Assembly (NCBI GenBank): GCA_030267565.1
Contig: BRXU01000013.1
Location: 2,706,001-2,770,000, forward strand
Direction: 5' to 3'
DNA: 64,000 bases
Origin: Pleodorina starrii
Taxonomy: Eukaryota > Chlorophyta > Chlorophyceae > Chlamydomonadales > Volvocaceae
Below are positions 20,849 through 33,286 of the stretch, one piece after another. The notes below the pieces were generated by a model. It did not search any database, had not been told where the DNA came from, and was given only the letters and a program-made list of their open reading frames with translations. Position 1 is the first letter of the stretch. Each line of letters opens with the position of its first letter. A program made the translations under genes and the position numbers.

Positions 20849-23796
20849 TCAGGATGCCTCGCCAAAGCGTTTCAGGAAGCCCTGGCCGAACGCCGCCTGC
20901 GTCGGGGGCCACAGAGCAAGCAAACGCCGCCGCGCCGGTGTTCAGGAAGGTTTGCGAGGAGCAAAGCAATGCGCGGGGTGCGTGAACGGGTCGGCCCGTG
21001 CCGCAGGGCGAAGCGCAAGGCCGGGCGGGGCGAGCGAGCAGCACGGTCAAGTCAAGTCAAACAACACGCACACCACACGCGCAACCCGCCCTCGCTTACC
21101 TCCACAGCGACTGACGCGAAGCCAAACAGCAACATGCTCTCCAGCGCATACAGCGCCGCGGGGCCCACCACCGCCAGCGACAGCGGCCCGTCGCCGCCCG
21201 CCGACGCCGCCGTCGCTTGCAGCACGTCCGCCGCCCCCGACGCGCGCACCAGCCCAAACGCCGCCACCACGCCCAGCCTCAGCTGCCGGTTGGCGGAGTC
21301 GCTGCGGACGGCGTACCTGCGCAGGAGAGGGAGGTGCGGGAAGGTGGGGCCAGGCGGGGCGGGGGCCAGGATGGGGCTGAGCGGAGCGGGGCGGGGCAGC
21401 GAGGCGGGGCGAGGCGAGGCGGCGCGCCGAAGCAGGCCAGGGCGAAGCGGTGCAGGGCAGGGGCCGGGCCCAGGCCGGGGTCCTCTGAGTCTAGGGACAG
21501 GTCGGGCGATTGAGGGGAGCTGACGTGGCCGCCGCCGTACCGTGTCGTATCGTGTCGTACCTGTAGGTGACTCCAAACAGGAAGCACGCCGCCACCGCCG
21601 ACAGCAGGCTGAGGGCCGACGACAGCGGGCCGGCGGCAGAGGCGGCGGCGGCGCCGTCGGCTGTGAGCGCCACCAGCGGCACCTCCGCCGCCAGGCCCGC
21701 TAGCGCCGCGATGGCCGCCGCCTTCACCGACTCGACACGCTCCGGGCCCTGCGGGAGGAGCCCCGACAGAGCAAGCGGAGAAACGCGCGGGTGGTCTGCG
21801 ACGACATTGACTGACCGACCCCGCCGGCAAGAAGCACACACGAGCGCCGTGTGTCCGCAACTCCCGACTGCCCCACTCACTGAATCCGAGCTTCTTTTTG
21901 CGTTGCTGCCGCGCCCAGGCAGGGACCGGGCGCACCGGGTGCATGCATATGGGACCCACGAAACCCCTTGGGATGCATAAATTCTGCAAACGATCAGAGC
22001 GTTTCCAAGGGAGTATAGAGCTATAGACCGCATGCAGGCCATCTCCCGCTGCTATATATCACGCCATACATCACGCCAGGCCGCCTCGGGGGCCTTACGT
22101 CCGTCGCCGCCGCCGCCCACTGCTCCTGGTCACGCCGCGCCGCCTCGTACTGGAGCTCTGCCGCCCGCACGAGCCGCTCCGCCGCCGCCACCTCCGCATC
22201 GGCCATCACCTGGTCGGCCCGCTGGCGCTGCGGGGGGGGGGGCGATGAGGGGAGGCGGTGGGGCGGTGGCGTGAGGTGTGAGGTGTGGAGGCGGAGGTGT
22301 GAGGTGGAGGCCCCGCACGCCGCTTCCGCCGGCCACAGGGGCCCGGCGGTCCGCGCTGCCGTCCGCTGTTGCCTGGCCCCGCCGCCCTGCCTGCGGGTCT
22401 CCTGGCCCCAGGCCCTGCCTCCCCAGTCGGACACAGATCCGAGAAGCTGCCCGCACCTGCTCCTTCTCGCTCTGCTGGTCGCTGGCCACCGCACCGCGTG
22501 AGGCCTCCGCAAACATGCGGTCGAGCTCCTCGCTGGCCGCCTTGGCCTTCTCCAGTCGGATCTGCGGGGGAGGGGGAGAGGGCGAGGGAGGGCGGGAGCG
22601 GGAGAGCGAGCGGGAGAGCGAGGTGACGGCGGTGACGGCAGACCCACGGGTCAGTTTGAGCTGCCATCTCCTGTGCCGTTTTCTCTCCGGAAAAAGGAAG
22701 AGGGTTTGCTTGTTTGGCGAAAAACAGGCAAAGGGGCCTCGGTCCGCAGCCGCAGCCGCGACGAGGCGCAATGAGGCGCATGTGTGCCGGGTAGGTAGGT
22801 GGGCGGGCACGGAGGCTGCTTGTTGGAGGCTGCTTGTTGTGCTGTTGGTAGGGTGGGGTAGTGTGTGACCAGCCCTACCCGGCCCCGCGCCGGGCCGGGC
22901 CGAGCATTGCGCGGCCCCGCCTGGCGTGGGTCCACGGAGTGTTTGATGCGCTAGCTGGTGTAGATGGAGGTAAGGGCGAGGGGACCCACCACGGCCGCCT
23001 CATAGCGACGTAGGCTCTCTCGGGCCTCGGGGTCGGTTGAGAGGATCTGTTTGGTGATCTCCACGAGCCCGGACTCGACGCTCCCCGCAGCGGCCTGTGC
23101 GGTCGGAGCCGTGTGGGGGGGGGGAAGGGGGGGAAGGGGGGGAGGAGAAAGGACGGGGCAAAGGAGAGGTGTGGCGGGAGCGTCAGGCTCTCAGGGCGGC
23201 GCACTTTGGTAAAGCACCCGGGAGGGGGGTTAGGGCGTGCCTGTGGCTACAGTTGTGACCTTTGGTGAGAAGCAGCCGCGTACCAATGGTGTCATGCCGA
23301 TGATTGGTGTGTGCGGCGGTTTGGGGGGGGGCGCCTTGGTTTGCAGTGGTTAAATCCGTGTCGACAACCCGGGAAGCAGGAAAGGGGTATCACTAACCCC
23401 AGCGACAGCGGGTCGACCCCAGGGGAACCCAACGGTTGGAAGGGTCATATTGGCCCAAATTTTGGTATGTCTGCCGATGATCGTATCATCGTTCAGCTTG
23501 AAGCGCACAGCTTCATTTACGACTCGTCGGTAGGCCAATACAAGGCCCCTTGCCCATTTCCGCATCCAAATTGACTCACCTTCTCTATCTCCGCATCCTT
23601 TTCAGACACCATTGCGCGCACGATCCGCCGGTTGGGCGTGTGCAAGCATGTCCTCGCGCCTGCCGCCGCGCCAACGAACTCCTGTTAGCTGAGTAGTATG
23701 ATTCTTTCTAATGGTTACGGCCATCGTACCATGTGAACTGGACAAGCGAGTCGCGATCCTGTTTGTCTGGAGACCTGAAAGACTGCAAAGCCTCAT
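20849..23796 (-). CDS. Conserved plastid-type membrane protein of unknown function
   Basis: The function is not known. The sequence resembles uncharacterised chloroplast proteins of plants and algae that carry a SCFLFGVTYRYA-like motif. Exons 5' to 3' (minus): 23796-23730, 23659-23580, 23094-22990, 22561-22457, 22227-22099, 21748-21561, 21316-21100, 20896-20849. These give 312 residues, all in phase. The order is a basic Ser/Arg-rich presequence (1-25), an Ala/Glu/Arg-rich coiled coil (about 33-165, with LEKAKAASEELDRMF), then four hydrophobic helices (about 170-190, 198-222, 236-258 and 272-295) around ACFLFGVTYRYAVRSD. It ends in a conserved-looking GFLKRFGEAS. The last six exons are well supported. 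The first two, including the presequence and a short intron of about 70 bases, are inferred from splice phase only. The donor at 22990 could shift by 3 bases. Confidence 0.75.
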
Positions 23797-24821
23797 TCTC
23801 TTACAGTCCAGCTTACAAACCCAAATCCTCGAATGAATATGGCGTGTGCAGTGAATGAAATCCTGGAAGCGTATGCTCACTTCAAGGTACTATCTGTTTG
23901 CAACGAATCCGCTCTGACAAAAACCAATCCCGTTTGCAACACTTGGTGCTGTAGGAACCGCGCGGAAGCGTGCACAAGTTATCGGTAGATTCCAGGCCCA
24001 GGCCGATGTCCCGATGATACGAATTGCTCAATAATGCGCTAACGGAAATCCAACGGCCGACGGTTCGTCGTAGCCAGAGCTCTGGTCGTAGCGGTCTGCG
24101 CGTGGCAACCTCGAAGGCAGCCCCCAGGCGCGTCCATAGGCTTCGTCTATATGCACATATCCAAGCAGTATGCAGGCCCTATCATCGGAGGACCACAAGA
24201 CCCGAGGGTCAGCATAGGCGGCGATTGCGCCCTACAGCACCTACCGTGCACTCTCGGCCAGTACGATCTACCGCATACCGCACCAGATTCCGCCGTAGGC
24301 CCAGACCGCGCAGCTCGCGTGCAGCACGGCGTGCTCTGTGAGGATGTGGCCCAGCCAACTTTCAACGTTTCGGACATTTGGAGCCCCAACACGACATTGC
24401 TTCCGAAGGGATATTTCTACGACAAGACCGGTCCGGCTCACACGTTCCCGTACCAGTTCCTCCTCGCGATGCTTGCAAGGGCACTGACGGCCTAGTGACA
24501 CTCCAGTGCCCCAAACTGCCGCAAGGCACACCATGTCCCAAGCCACGCCCTCCCACGCCTTCCGCCGGATTCGCCCTAGGCGGCTCAGCATAAACTGTCA
24601 GACTCGATCTCCCCTGCAGGCTCGACCTCCCAGCCCCTGAGCCACCTACCCGTCCCCGACGTCGCGAATGCTGTCGCCCTCGGTCAGATTCGCCGCTTAG
24701 GCGGATGTAGCACTGCTGATGCGGGTTGAACTGCACATTTCCTGGGAGTGCCCTAGCACCTCCCAGCTCGCACCTCGCCTCCCGACCCGCACCCGGCGCG
24801 CCCCGGCATCACGCCCCGGCA
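23797..24821. other. Intergenic region between plastid-type gene and chitobiase
   Basis: About 1 kb containing the 5' flank of the upstream-transcribed membrane protein and the 3' UTR of the chitobiase. A plus-strand open frame of 114 codons (24151-24495) has even composition but no recognisable domain and is antisense to the expected UTR. I do not call it a gene. Confidence 0.45.
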
Positions 24822-25466
24822 TCACGGCCCGCCGGTGAAGGCCCTCACGGCCGCCCACATGGCCGCCGTGTCGGCTCGCGCCGCCGGCTCCGCGTCCGCC
24901 GAGTGCTCCAGGGAGCCCAGGTTCCACACGCCCACGCCGCGCAGGCCCAAGTCCCGCGCCAGGCGGTATCGGAGCGTCAGACTCTCGGGGGTCTCCAGCC
25001 ACACCTGCGCCCAAGCCGGCGCGTCGGGTTAAGAGTGAATCGAAGCGCGGCGCGGCAGACCTTGCCCAAGCAGGGCAAACCGCGGCGAAACATCGCGGGA
25101 TGGGAGGGCGGGTTTCTTAGGGTATGTACGGCGTCAGCGAGTCATCGCAGCACAGCCGCACGATGTGAGGCAGTTAGTACCATGGCTGCAGTCCGCGCGA
25201 TGGGAAGAGGTTCGTGCCGTATGTGCCGTACAGAAGAGCTTCGTACCGTATGGGCCCATACCTGGTGCACGGTGTCATCTTCTAGAGCCACGTAATTGAA
25301 GCGCGGGCTGCTGGCCAGGGGGTCCCAGATCAGGCCGGTGGAGTTGGCACCCGATCGAAGCACTGCGGAAACCCGCCACCCGGCAGCCCACCGGCGGTGG
25401 CGGCGGCGGCCCGTGAGGGACGCAGACGGGCGCAGACCGAGCCGGGAGGCGGGAACGCGGCATCAT

Positions 25467-25531
<65 letters not shown>

Positions 25532-28500
25532 CACGGGCCTTGGCGGAAGGCAAGCCGCAGACCCGCGGTGCGCGCACCGCAGCGGGCAGCAGACAGCAGA
25601 CAGCAGCAACGGAAACAGAGCCCTCGTGCGCCTCCGCCGTCCCCCCCCCCCGTGGCTCTGCTGTGCCCAAGGGCTCAGTCCGAGGGCTGAGCTCCACCCC
25701 TCCATACCCTCCCTTCCCTCTCAGTGTGTGCAAACCCATGAGCACTGACACATAGCCGTGACAAGCACACTCGGCACACCCTCCACCCACACACATACAG
25801 CCCCACGGGATTAACAAACCCCACAAGCCACACACACACTAGCCACACACACACACACATACAACACACACACACACACAAACAACACACACACACACCC
25901 GACACCCGCACCCACAAACCGCACGCGCACGCGATCGTGTGACGCACAGGCCATGAAGACCTTGTGGTCCCTTTGGGCGCCCGCCGCGTCGCTGCAGGGG
26001 CTGCCCCGGTACTCCACGGGCCGCAGAAGGCACACGTCGGTCTGAGGGTCGGGTGCGGCACCGCGCGCGTCGCGCTCACAGGGGTAGTCGTACCCGTACC
26101 TACGGCGAGCCAGGGGCCGGGGGCCGTGGCACGGGCCGCGGGGCCAACCCGTGTGTGATCGGGCAGCGGGAAGGGCAGCAGGGAGGGTGAGGGGCGGCGA
26201 GGCAGCGGGCGGGAGAGGTGGGCGGCGCCGGCGCGGGCAGCGTCCAGAGGGGCAGGCGGGTCTAGAGATTCCACACATTGCAGTTGCCATCCCCCGGCTT
26301 TGCCACCCCCCGGCTTTTCTACCCCCGGCTTTTCTACCCCCGGCTTTTCCTTGACCCAGATGGACCGCTGAACCCCTCGAACCAGGCGGCCTTGAGGTGC
26401 CTCAGCACGGTGTGTAAAAACAGAGCTGCAATGCTCCGAGGCACCTTGGCGGTGAGCTATGGGGGCATCTTGTTTTTTTGTATAAGAAACAAAAATCAAG
26501 GAGGATGCCGAGGAGGCGTTAGCTCCGCGCTACGAGCCACGGGGTCTCGGCTGTCCCCCCTTGCCTCCGGCTCACCAGGCCGTCCCCAGGAGCAGCTTGT
26601 CAGCGGGGATGCCCAGATCGAGGTACTGCTGCACGCCTTTCAGTACCTAATGTTGCGGTCCACGCCCCCAAAAGACATCGACCAGAGGCGTATGGGGGCG
26701 GGGAAAGGGAGCAGGGGCTGAAGGGTGAAGGGTGGAGGTGGAGGAGACAGGAGAGCGGGGGGAGGGGCTGGGGGTGTACCGCAGTCGATGCCGGTGCCGC
26801 GGGTGGTTGTACGACAGAGGTAACGTGTTTTTTGTGTCGGAAGGTCATCGAGACGCGTGGAGGGACGAATGGATGTGGAATGGGGGGCGATGGCGCCATG
26901 AGGGTACCCCTCGCGTCCAGGAGAGGCAGTGCCTGGCTGCGGTACTGACATCTCAGCCGACCCTTCCGGCCTTCAGGCCTCTTGAGGCCATTTGGACACA
27001 CGCTGCTACACTACCCGCCAAGCCAGAGATCGCGGCGAGCCCGGTCGAATACCTGCGGCAGCGGGCTGTTGGCGGCGGCGGCGCAGCGACCGAAGATCTG
27101 CGCACCGTATCAGGGTTTCCACGCGCGCGGGCTCAGCAAGGCAGGGTAGAAAAGGCAGGGTGCGGGCACCTGACGGCCAAAGCGGGCGTGCCGAAACCGA
27201 AACGGGCGCAGCGCAGCGCAGTGCAGCGCAGTGCGGTAGACCGTCCAAAAAGTGTACCGTAGCTCGTATGAATTGCATTGCATAGCATTGCATAGCACGG
27301 CACCAGCGTAGCCGTTGTGTACAGCATGACACCGCAAGAGCGTAGCATAGCGCAGCATGCCGGTAGCACAGCACGAGGTAGCTGGAATGGCATGGCGTGG
27401 CCTCCCTCCTACGCCGCCATACCTGCGCTTGCATATCGTACGACATCACGAACAGCCGATCCGCCACCGCCGCCAGCCCCGAGTAGTCATAATCCCGACC
27501 GTCGTTGCCAAACGCCGCCCAGGGCACATCTACCGACACCTGCCACACGCAAAACGCAAAACGCGCACGCACGCATCGCACACATTCCGGGTGAAGGGGA
27601 GGAGAGGGCGCGGGCAGTCGGGGGGCAACAACCAACAACCAACAAGCGGTTGGCGGCCGAGCTCGCGAGTTGGCGCACCGGCCTGCCGGGCTGCGGCCGA
27701 GGTACGACACTGGGCTCTGGGGGGCGCCAGATAGCGATAGCGGCGGCGGGCCTTGTGCGGGCCTTGTCCCTTGTGCTGCTGGGTTCTGGGCTCTGGGTTC
27801 TGGCGCTGCTTCGAGGCACCCGAGGCCATAAGCGGCACCGGTCCGACGTGGGAGCGGTGCCGCGGTGCCGAAACCCGACGCCTGCGCCGCCACCGCTGGT
27901 GCCGCTGCCGCTGGTGCGCGACTGCCGCTGGGCTTATGCGCAGTCTTACGAGGCGCGCTGCGCCTTTCCCCGAGCAACGGGCGTTCTGGGGCTGGCGGTG
28001 ACTTGCCTTGGCGTAGGGATTCAGCAGTTTGAACGCCGCGGCGGTGTCTCGAACCAACGAGGTGTAATTGCGGGCGAGCTGGGAGCCCATCTGGGGTGGT
28101 TGGGAGGTGAGGAAAACCGGGGATGAAACAGGGAAGGTGGAACGGGGACGACGTTAGCGAATACACATATGTGTGGGAGGTGCAAGCTGGGAAGGTGGGC
28201 AGGCGGGCCGTGGCGGGCGCCAGCCGCCGCCGGCAAGCAGTCTTACACCTCACTCGTACCTTGGCGGGCGCCTCGAAGTCAAAGTTGATTCCGTCGTACC
28301 AGTACGAGCGGGCGAGGTCGATCTGCCGGGCGATCTGTGACGGCATGGAAGCGGGTTGGGCGCTGCCTTAATTTGGTATGTGCCCCTACCAGCCCCCACG
28401 AGGACGCACCCTCCCTCCCTCCCACCCACCCACTGTCGGCGGACGTCCGCGTCGGCGAGGGCGCCCGTTACGTCGTCGGCATTGAGCAGCACCCGAACAC

Positions 28501-29567
28501 CTGCATAGACCCATGGGTCACAAGTAAAAGCCGTCTTCGGGTGCGAACAGACCTCGGCGGCATTGCTATACGGTAACAACGGTGATTACACCGCCGCAGC
28601 GGCTTGGTAGCAGAGGAGAAGGCATAGATATTAACATGTTATGCTCTGTCCTCGGTGTGACTCTTGGGGGTCTGTGGTGTTTTGTACGAGTTTTGCGTGC
28701 AGCACTGGGCGACGTTCGCGCCTTGTTCTCCAACCTTATCAAGGCCTGGCGGTACGACAGTACGCTTGATCGCTTGCCGTACCTGCGGCGTGCGCGGCGC
28801 ATATCACGTCGGTCCGCTGCGGCGGCACCCACGCCAGGTCACTGATTTGGGTCCAGTCGTACAAGGCGGTTGGCTGATCGTACGGATAGAAGAACCCCAT
28901 GAACTGCACCGGCGGCAGCAGCCGCGGGAAGAGCAGCAGCACGAGGGACGTGATGGCGAGCCTTCGAAAAGCGGCACAATTGGGGATGGAGGGAAAAACC
29001 CAACCCAAGAAGCGGACAGTGATGTGCGACCTCCTGGGGTCCAAGCCGGGGTGGACGGTAGGGTGGAGGCCGGCGGCGCGGGATACGTGAGCGGGATGTG
29101 CGTTGAGGTCCGCGCCAGGAACGCGCCGCGCCGAGCTGATTATTGTCCCCGTGTGCGTCCTCTGTTGATACCGACCGTATCCTAGGATGTGCACCTCCTC
29201 TCCCCCGCCCTATACACACACACACACACACGTGCGCATGGCAGCAACCGAGTACTACCCCGCGGGACACCTTCCAGGCACCCTGCTCCAGCCAGCCGTT
29301 TGGCTGCCCAGGAAGCCTAGCACTCCTGGGTCCTGGCCCTCCATGACCGCCGGGGTTGTGCCGGGTGCTGTTCGCCACACACAGACGCACCTCGCGCTCG
29401 CGTTCTGACTTGATAAAGTCGCAGAGCTCGCGGCGTTCGCAGGGGCAGGGCGGCTGCGTTTTGAGGGCGTCCAGGTCCTTATAACGAAACGCTCCAACCG
29501 ACGCGGAGAAAACAGCAAAAAGCACCAGCGCCCGCAGTGCGGGTATTTGGAAGATACGGGCTTGCAT
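24822..29567 (-). CDS. CTBS: Di-N-acetylchitobiase, glycoside hydrolase family 18
   Basis: Cleaves GlcNAc from the reducing end of chitobiose-type oligosaccharides; in animals it acts in the lysosome. Exons 5' to 3' (minus): 29567-29391, 28903-28783, 28500-28430, 28334-28260, 28090-28007, 27539-27423, 27097-27053, 26646-26576, 26099-25948, 25362-25262, 25004-24822. These give 398 residues (the human protein is about 385). A signal peptide is clear (1-26, ending SASVGA). It is followed by the chitobiase-specific CPCERRELC motif, YDWTQISDLAWV, AHAAGVRVLL and the GH18 catalytic DGINFDFE with Glu144. Then come YDYSGLAAVADRLFVMSYDMQ, LLLGTAWYGYDYPC, EYRGSPCSDAAG and LRGVGVWN. The intron after exon 5 begins GCAAGT, a GC-AG intron. 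The ATG at 29567 is preferred over an upstream in-frame ATG because it starts directly before the signal peptide. Confidence 0.93.
25461..25530 (+). repeat. (CAT)n(CAG)n microsatellite in chitobiase intron
   Basis: Eight CAT units run directly into about fifteen CAG units. The tract lies inside the chitobiase intron 25363-25947, so the polyGln and polyHis frames it creates are not coding. Confidence 0.9.
26289..26351 (+). repeat. 15-bp minisatellite in chitobiase intron
   Basis: About four copies of CCCCGGCTTTTCTAC lie in tandem, the first slightly diverged, in the intron between the exons at 26099 and 26576. On the transcribed strand the unit is purine-rich. Confidence 0.75.
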
Positions 29568-30677
29568 TTTCGGGAGCTGCCAAGCTTTGTTTCGCACTCT
29601 GAATGGCAAAAAGGGTTTGACAGGTGCGCGCCGATCGCTTCGGTACAACTCTGCCACAGGTTCAAGCTGACAACGAAGGGAATTTCCAAACCGCACGATA
29701 TCAATTTATGGCAGATGTTCATATTTCTTTAAGTTTCCCTGCATCTGTATTTTAACCCGCAATCGAGGCATTACTAATTACTAATGTATCAGGACCAGAT
29801 CAGGACGGCGTTACAGCTGCTGTACCGAACGCACCTTGGTAGGAGCGGCTGGCGCCAAAGAGGTAATGCACACGCTCACAGGCACGATGCTGCCTTCCGT
29901 CTGGCTTCTTTGAGCGCCGCATGCGACTTTTTGAGACAAGGGGGAATGGTGTGGATTCCGAACCAGCGAGATTGAAAGCCCGCCGCGGGATCCCATCGCA
30001 AGCGACCCACCCCGCAAACCTTGCACGTGACTGTGACTGATAATGCCGTGAGGAGCGATTATTAACGGCAGTCGACAGGTCGGCTGCGGTGCGGAGCGCG
30101 AGGCCCACGGGGAAAGGAAACACGGCCATTCGGCCGGAATCGGCACGAACCAAGTTCATGCCACCGAGCAGTACCGTATCTGAGCAACTCACCGGTTTAC
30201 CAAGGGAATGCACACAAGAGAAACCGCACGCCTGTATCTGCACGCAAAGTGCCTGGTCGTGTGCATGCACACCGCCGGCCTGCGTGGTACGGTAGTTTCA
30301 CACGCCGCGCCCCGGCCGGTATCGTAATGCGACAATGCACATGGGAGGGTCTTGAGCCCGGTGTGCCGGTAACTCATAGTCACTTATGCATACCATGCTT
30401 TGACGCCCTCCCCCTCTCTTTTTCCGCAGTCCTCGGCCCGCCCGCCTCACCCGTCATCGCAGTACCACACAGGATCCCGCAGCCGCGGCTCCCCTCTATT
30501 TGATCCCACAGCCCACTGTAGCTGATCCCGTAGCGCAAGCAAAGCCCCTTACAGGGCGCATGGACCGACGGCCCGACAGCTGCCCTGCACGCGTGCGTTC
30601 GGTGTTGGTGTGGTCACAACTCGGGGGACAACAGCCACATAGCCATGCGTCCTTTATTGTGTTTTGTGTACCGGCAA
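29568..30677. other. Intergenic region upstream of chitobiase
   Basis: The first few hundred bases are the 5' flank of the minus-strand chitobiase. A reverse-strand AATAAA occurs near 30652-30657, just past the end of the small minus-strand open frame listed next. I see no supported gene in this interval. Confidence 0.45.
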
Positions 30678-31100
30678 TCAAGCCAGCCCGAGGGCCTCAC
30701 CGCTCATCAGCACCCGCAGCCGCTCAGTACCCTCAGTAGCCGCGAATGTGCGCGCGCGGCCCACCATCCCACAATACCCTGCCAGTATCAGGAATGCCGG
30801 CGCAGCTCCAAATAAAAGCCCCAAAACGTTTTTGCCGACGGCAGCGCGGCGATGCCGTTGGCGTGTACGTGCTGAGGCGCAGGGTGCCTGCTGCGCCCCC
30901 GCCCCCCGCCGCCGAGCCCCTGCTGGGCGCCCCACCCGACGGCCGAGCCGTCCCCCACGAAAATGCTTTGTCCGGCGATGCCCTCGAAACCACGCTGCGC
31001 TCAGCAAAAGTTCCATCTCGACAAAACCGAAAACGAAACAACATGCAGGCAGACCCACACGAAAGCAATGCGGTCCGATTTGCACACGTCGTTCCCGCAT
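30678..31100 (-). CDS. Possible small single-pass membrane protein (last exon or whole gene)
   Basis: This is a 140-codon open frame without a recognised family. Its C-terminal 55 residues are protein-like. A basic RQRHRRAAVGKN stretch precedes a hydrophobic helix (VLGLLFGAAPAFLILAGYCGM), then a charged tail VGRARTFAATEGTERLRVLM. An Arg-rich presequence followed by one helix would suit a small organelle membrane protein. The first half is GC-driven and may be intron or transit peptide. An acceptor-like GCAGCAG lies within it, so the true exon could begin near 30890. AATAAA lies about 20 bases past the stop. The protein could be spurious. Confidence 0.35.
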   Translation of the reverse strand: MRERRVQIGPHCFRVGLPACCFVFGFVEMELLLSAAWFRGHRRTKHFRGGRLGRRVGRPAGARRRGAGAQQAPCASARTRQRHRRAAVGKNVLGLLFGAAPAFLILAGYCGMVGRARTFAATEGTERLRVLMSGEALGLA

Positions 31101-31291
31101 GGATTATTGTTGCCGAGTCGCCACCAGCGCAAACCCCACCTACCTTGCCATGTGGCTTCCGGGGTGTGTGTGCTGCGGTTCGCGGCCCGCGCGCGCCATG
31201 CCCCGACACGCACGCGGACGGACTGGGGACGACTGCTTTCATCTGCCGCACGCGCGGCGACGCCCACGCCTCACCAATTCCTCCCAGGGAA

Positions 31292-31328
31292 CGAGCGAGC
31301 GAGCGAGCGAGCGAGCGAGCGAGCGAGC
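31292..31328 (+). repeat. (GAGC)n tetranucleotide repeat
   Basis: About nine perfect GAGC units in non-coding DNA. Confidence 0.9.
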
Positions 31329-33233
31329 AATCAAGGAAAAAAGCGCAAGCGAGCAGAAGACAGCGTGGCCGAGGCGTGTTCACCACGCGGCGACTGGCAC
31401 ACCGGGACATGACGCGCGGTGCGGCCCCGCGTGATCGTCTCGGCGTGGGCGTCCCGAGAAGAGGCCTGCGGAAGGCGGGCACGGCGCCAAGGTGGCGTGT
31501 TTTCGCGTGCGTGCTGCCGTTGCAAATGCCGTGCCACTGCCACCTCACTCATCACCCAATCTGCGATGGGAGGCAGCTCACGACGCAAGAGGCCGAGGGG
31601 CCGCCACAAAATTGCCGCACGATTGCCGCACAACACCCACTCTCGGCGGCCTCGAGAGGAATGCCTTCCGGGTGTTCCAGCCCCACCGCACCGCACCGCA
31701 CCGCGCATCAAGCCCTCACTCGTCACTCCCTCGGCCAACCAAGGCTTGGCCTCAAACACGCACATGCATGCACGCCCACCATGTCGCAATCCTCTCCTCC
31801 TCGACAGCGCGGATCGGCGGACCCCAGAGCAGTGTCGGTTCGGGACACGCTAGGCACTACGTATTTACGTCGCGCGCACACGCGCACACACGCGTGTGGT
31901 ACGTGTGATACTCGTATGCGTACAGATGCGTTGGTTCGCCGGACCCGGCGGGCCGGGGTCGCCGGACCCCGGATGTCCACAAGACAAGACACGTGGAAAG
32001 AGGCAGAACGGCCGCCGCAGGCACAGTCCCGGAGTGCGAGTTAGCGCCCAGAGCTCAACAGCAAAATGGCTGCAGCGGTGGCTTTTTGCGGCCCACCTAT
32101 GCCAAGGTCTGCCTTTACATCGGGGAACAACACCTGCTGTTGCCCCCGCTGCTGCCCCCGCTGCTGGCTTCCCCCGCCACCGCCACTGCACCGACAGCTG
32201 CCGCCCTAGCCACCGCCCCCACCACCGCAGTTTACGGCAAAGCCGAAACGGGGACGCCGCAAGAACCACCACCACTACATCCACCACATCCACCATCATG
32301 ACTACCAGCACCAACACCAGCATCAACACCAACTCAAATCATACCAAACCACCTGCGCGGGCCTCCAAGTGGGCGATAGGCCTCCCAGTGTACGACAGTC
32401 CTTGTCATCGGCTGTCTTTGCATTGCAGTCTACCAACACCCAAACAAGTGCAGTCAGTCAACGACCGGAGCTCATCAAAGCGCCCGACCGGCTCCGTCCT
32501 GCGGGTGGTAATGAGCCGGCGGCACAGAACCACCGCCGCGCCGCGCATGACGCGCTCCGCAGAACGGTGCGTGGTGTAGAACCACAGCACAGCCCGGCGC
32601 AGCACAGCGAACAGCGAACAGCGGCGCGCAAGCGCAGCGCCACGCAGCAGCACCGGAGCCTTCCGTGCGGTTGGCTCGGGTCGACCTGCCATCCTTGGTG
32701 CGGGAGGAAGGAACAGGCGGGCGGCCGCCACCCTGTTGTGCAGGCCGCGCGCAGGCAAACGCCATTGCAACGACACTGGCGGGAAATGCTTGTAGTGACG
32801 GGTGAGGTAAGGAGAGGACAAAAGCCGCCCATGACGGACCGCACCCACGGCCGGAGGCCCCCGCCCCGTCATTCGTCGCCAGCCGCATTCCGCGACCCCA
32901 AACTTCGGCCGGGCAACGCGGCGTGCCGTACTGTGCCGTACCGATGACGCCTTACACGGCGCTGGGCAACCACCCCGTGCTAGGCGCTGCGGCATCGCTC
33001 TGTTAGACCCCCCCTCCCACCCAACATAACACCAAAACACCCACGCAATATTTGCAAGAGTCCAAACGAAATCATACGAAGGGGTCAGAAACAAAAGCTT
33101 CGAGTCAGCCACAGGCAAGATCATGATACGAGGTACATGGTTTTGCAGCCAGTCAGGCAGCGGGCCGCGTGTGTACGGATGTCGAGGAGTCGCCCGACCG
33201 CTGCAAGTGGGGGTCGCGGTTACTGGGGAAGGC

Positions 33234-33286
33234 GAGGAGGCGGAGGCGGAGGCGGAGGCGGAGGCGGAGGCGGAGGCGGAGGCGGC
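33234..33286 (+). repeat. (GGCGGA)n hexanucleotide repeat
   Basis: About eight GGCGGA/GGAGGC units lie in tandem in non-coding DNA. Confidence 0.85.

Noticed and set aside
23350..23565. Minus-strand frame containing FKLNDDTIIGRHTKIW as an extra exon of the plastid-type gene
   Set aside because: The neighbouring exons join in phase without it and it lacks matching splice borders. It may still be a decayed coding piece.
25296..25748. PolyHis/polyGln protein
   Set aside because: The CAT/CAG microsatellite lies inside a chitobiase intron; flanking codons are random.
30746..32044. 432-codon plus-strand frame
   Set aside because: GC bias, no motif, equal-length frames on the opposite strand, and short simple repeats (GAGC) inside it.
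32405..33124. Minus-strand frame beginning with a T-rich hydrophobic stretch near 33.1 kb
   Set aside because: It opens with a non-ATG start, the hydrophobic part ends in a G-run, and the rest is Arg-rich noise. No splice partner found.
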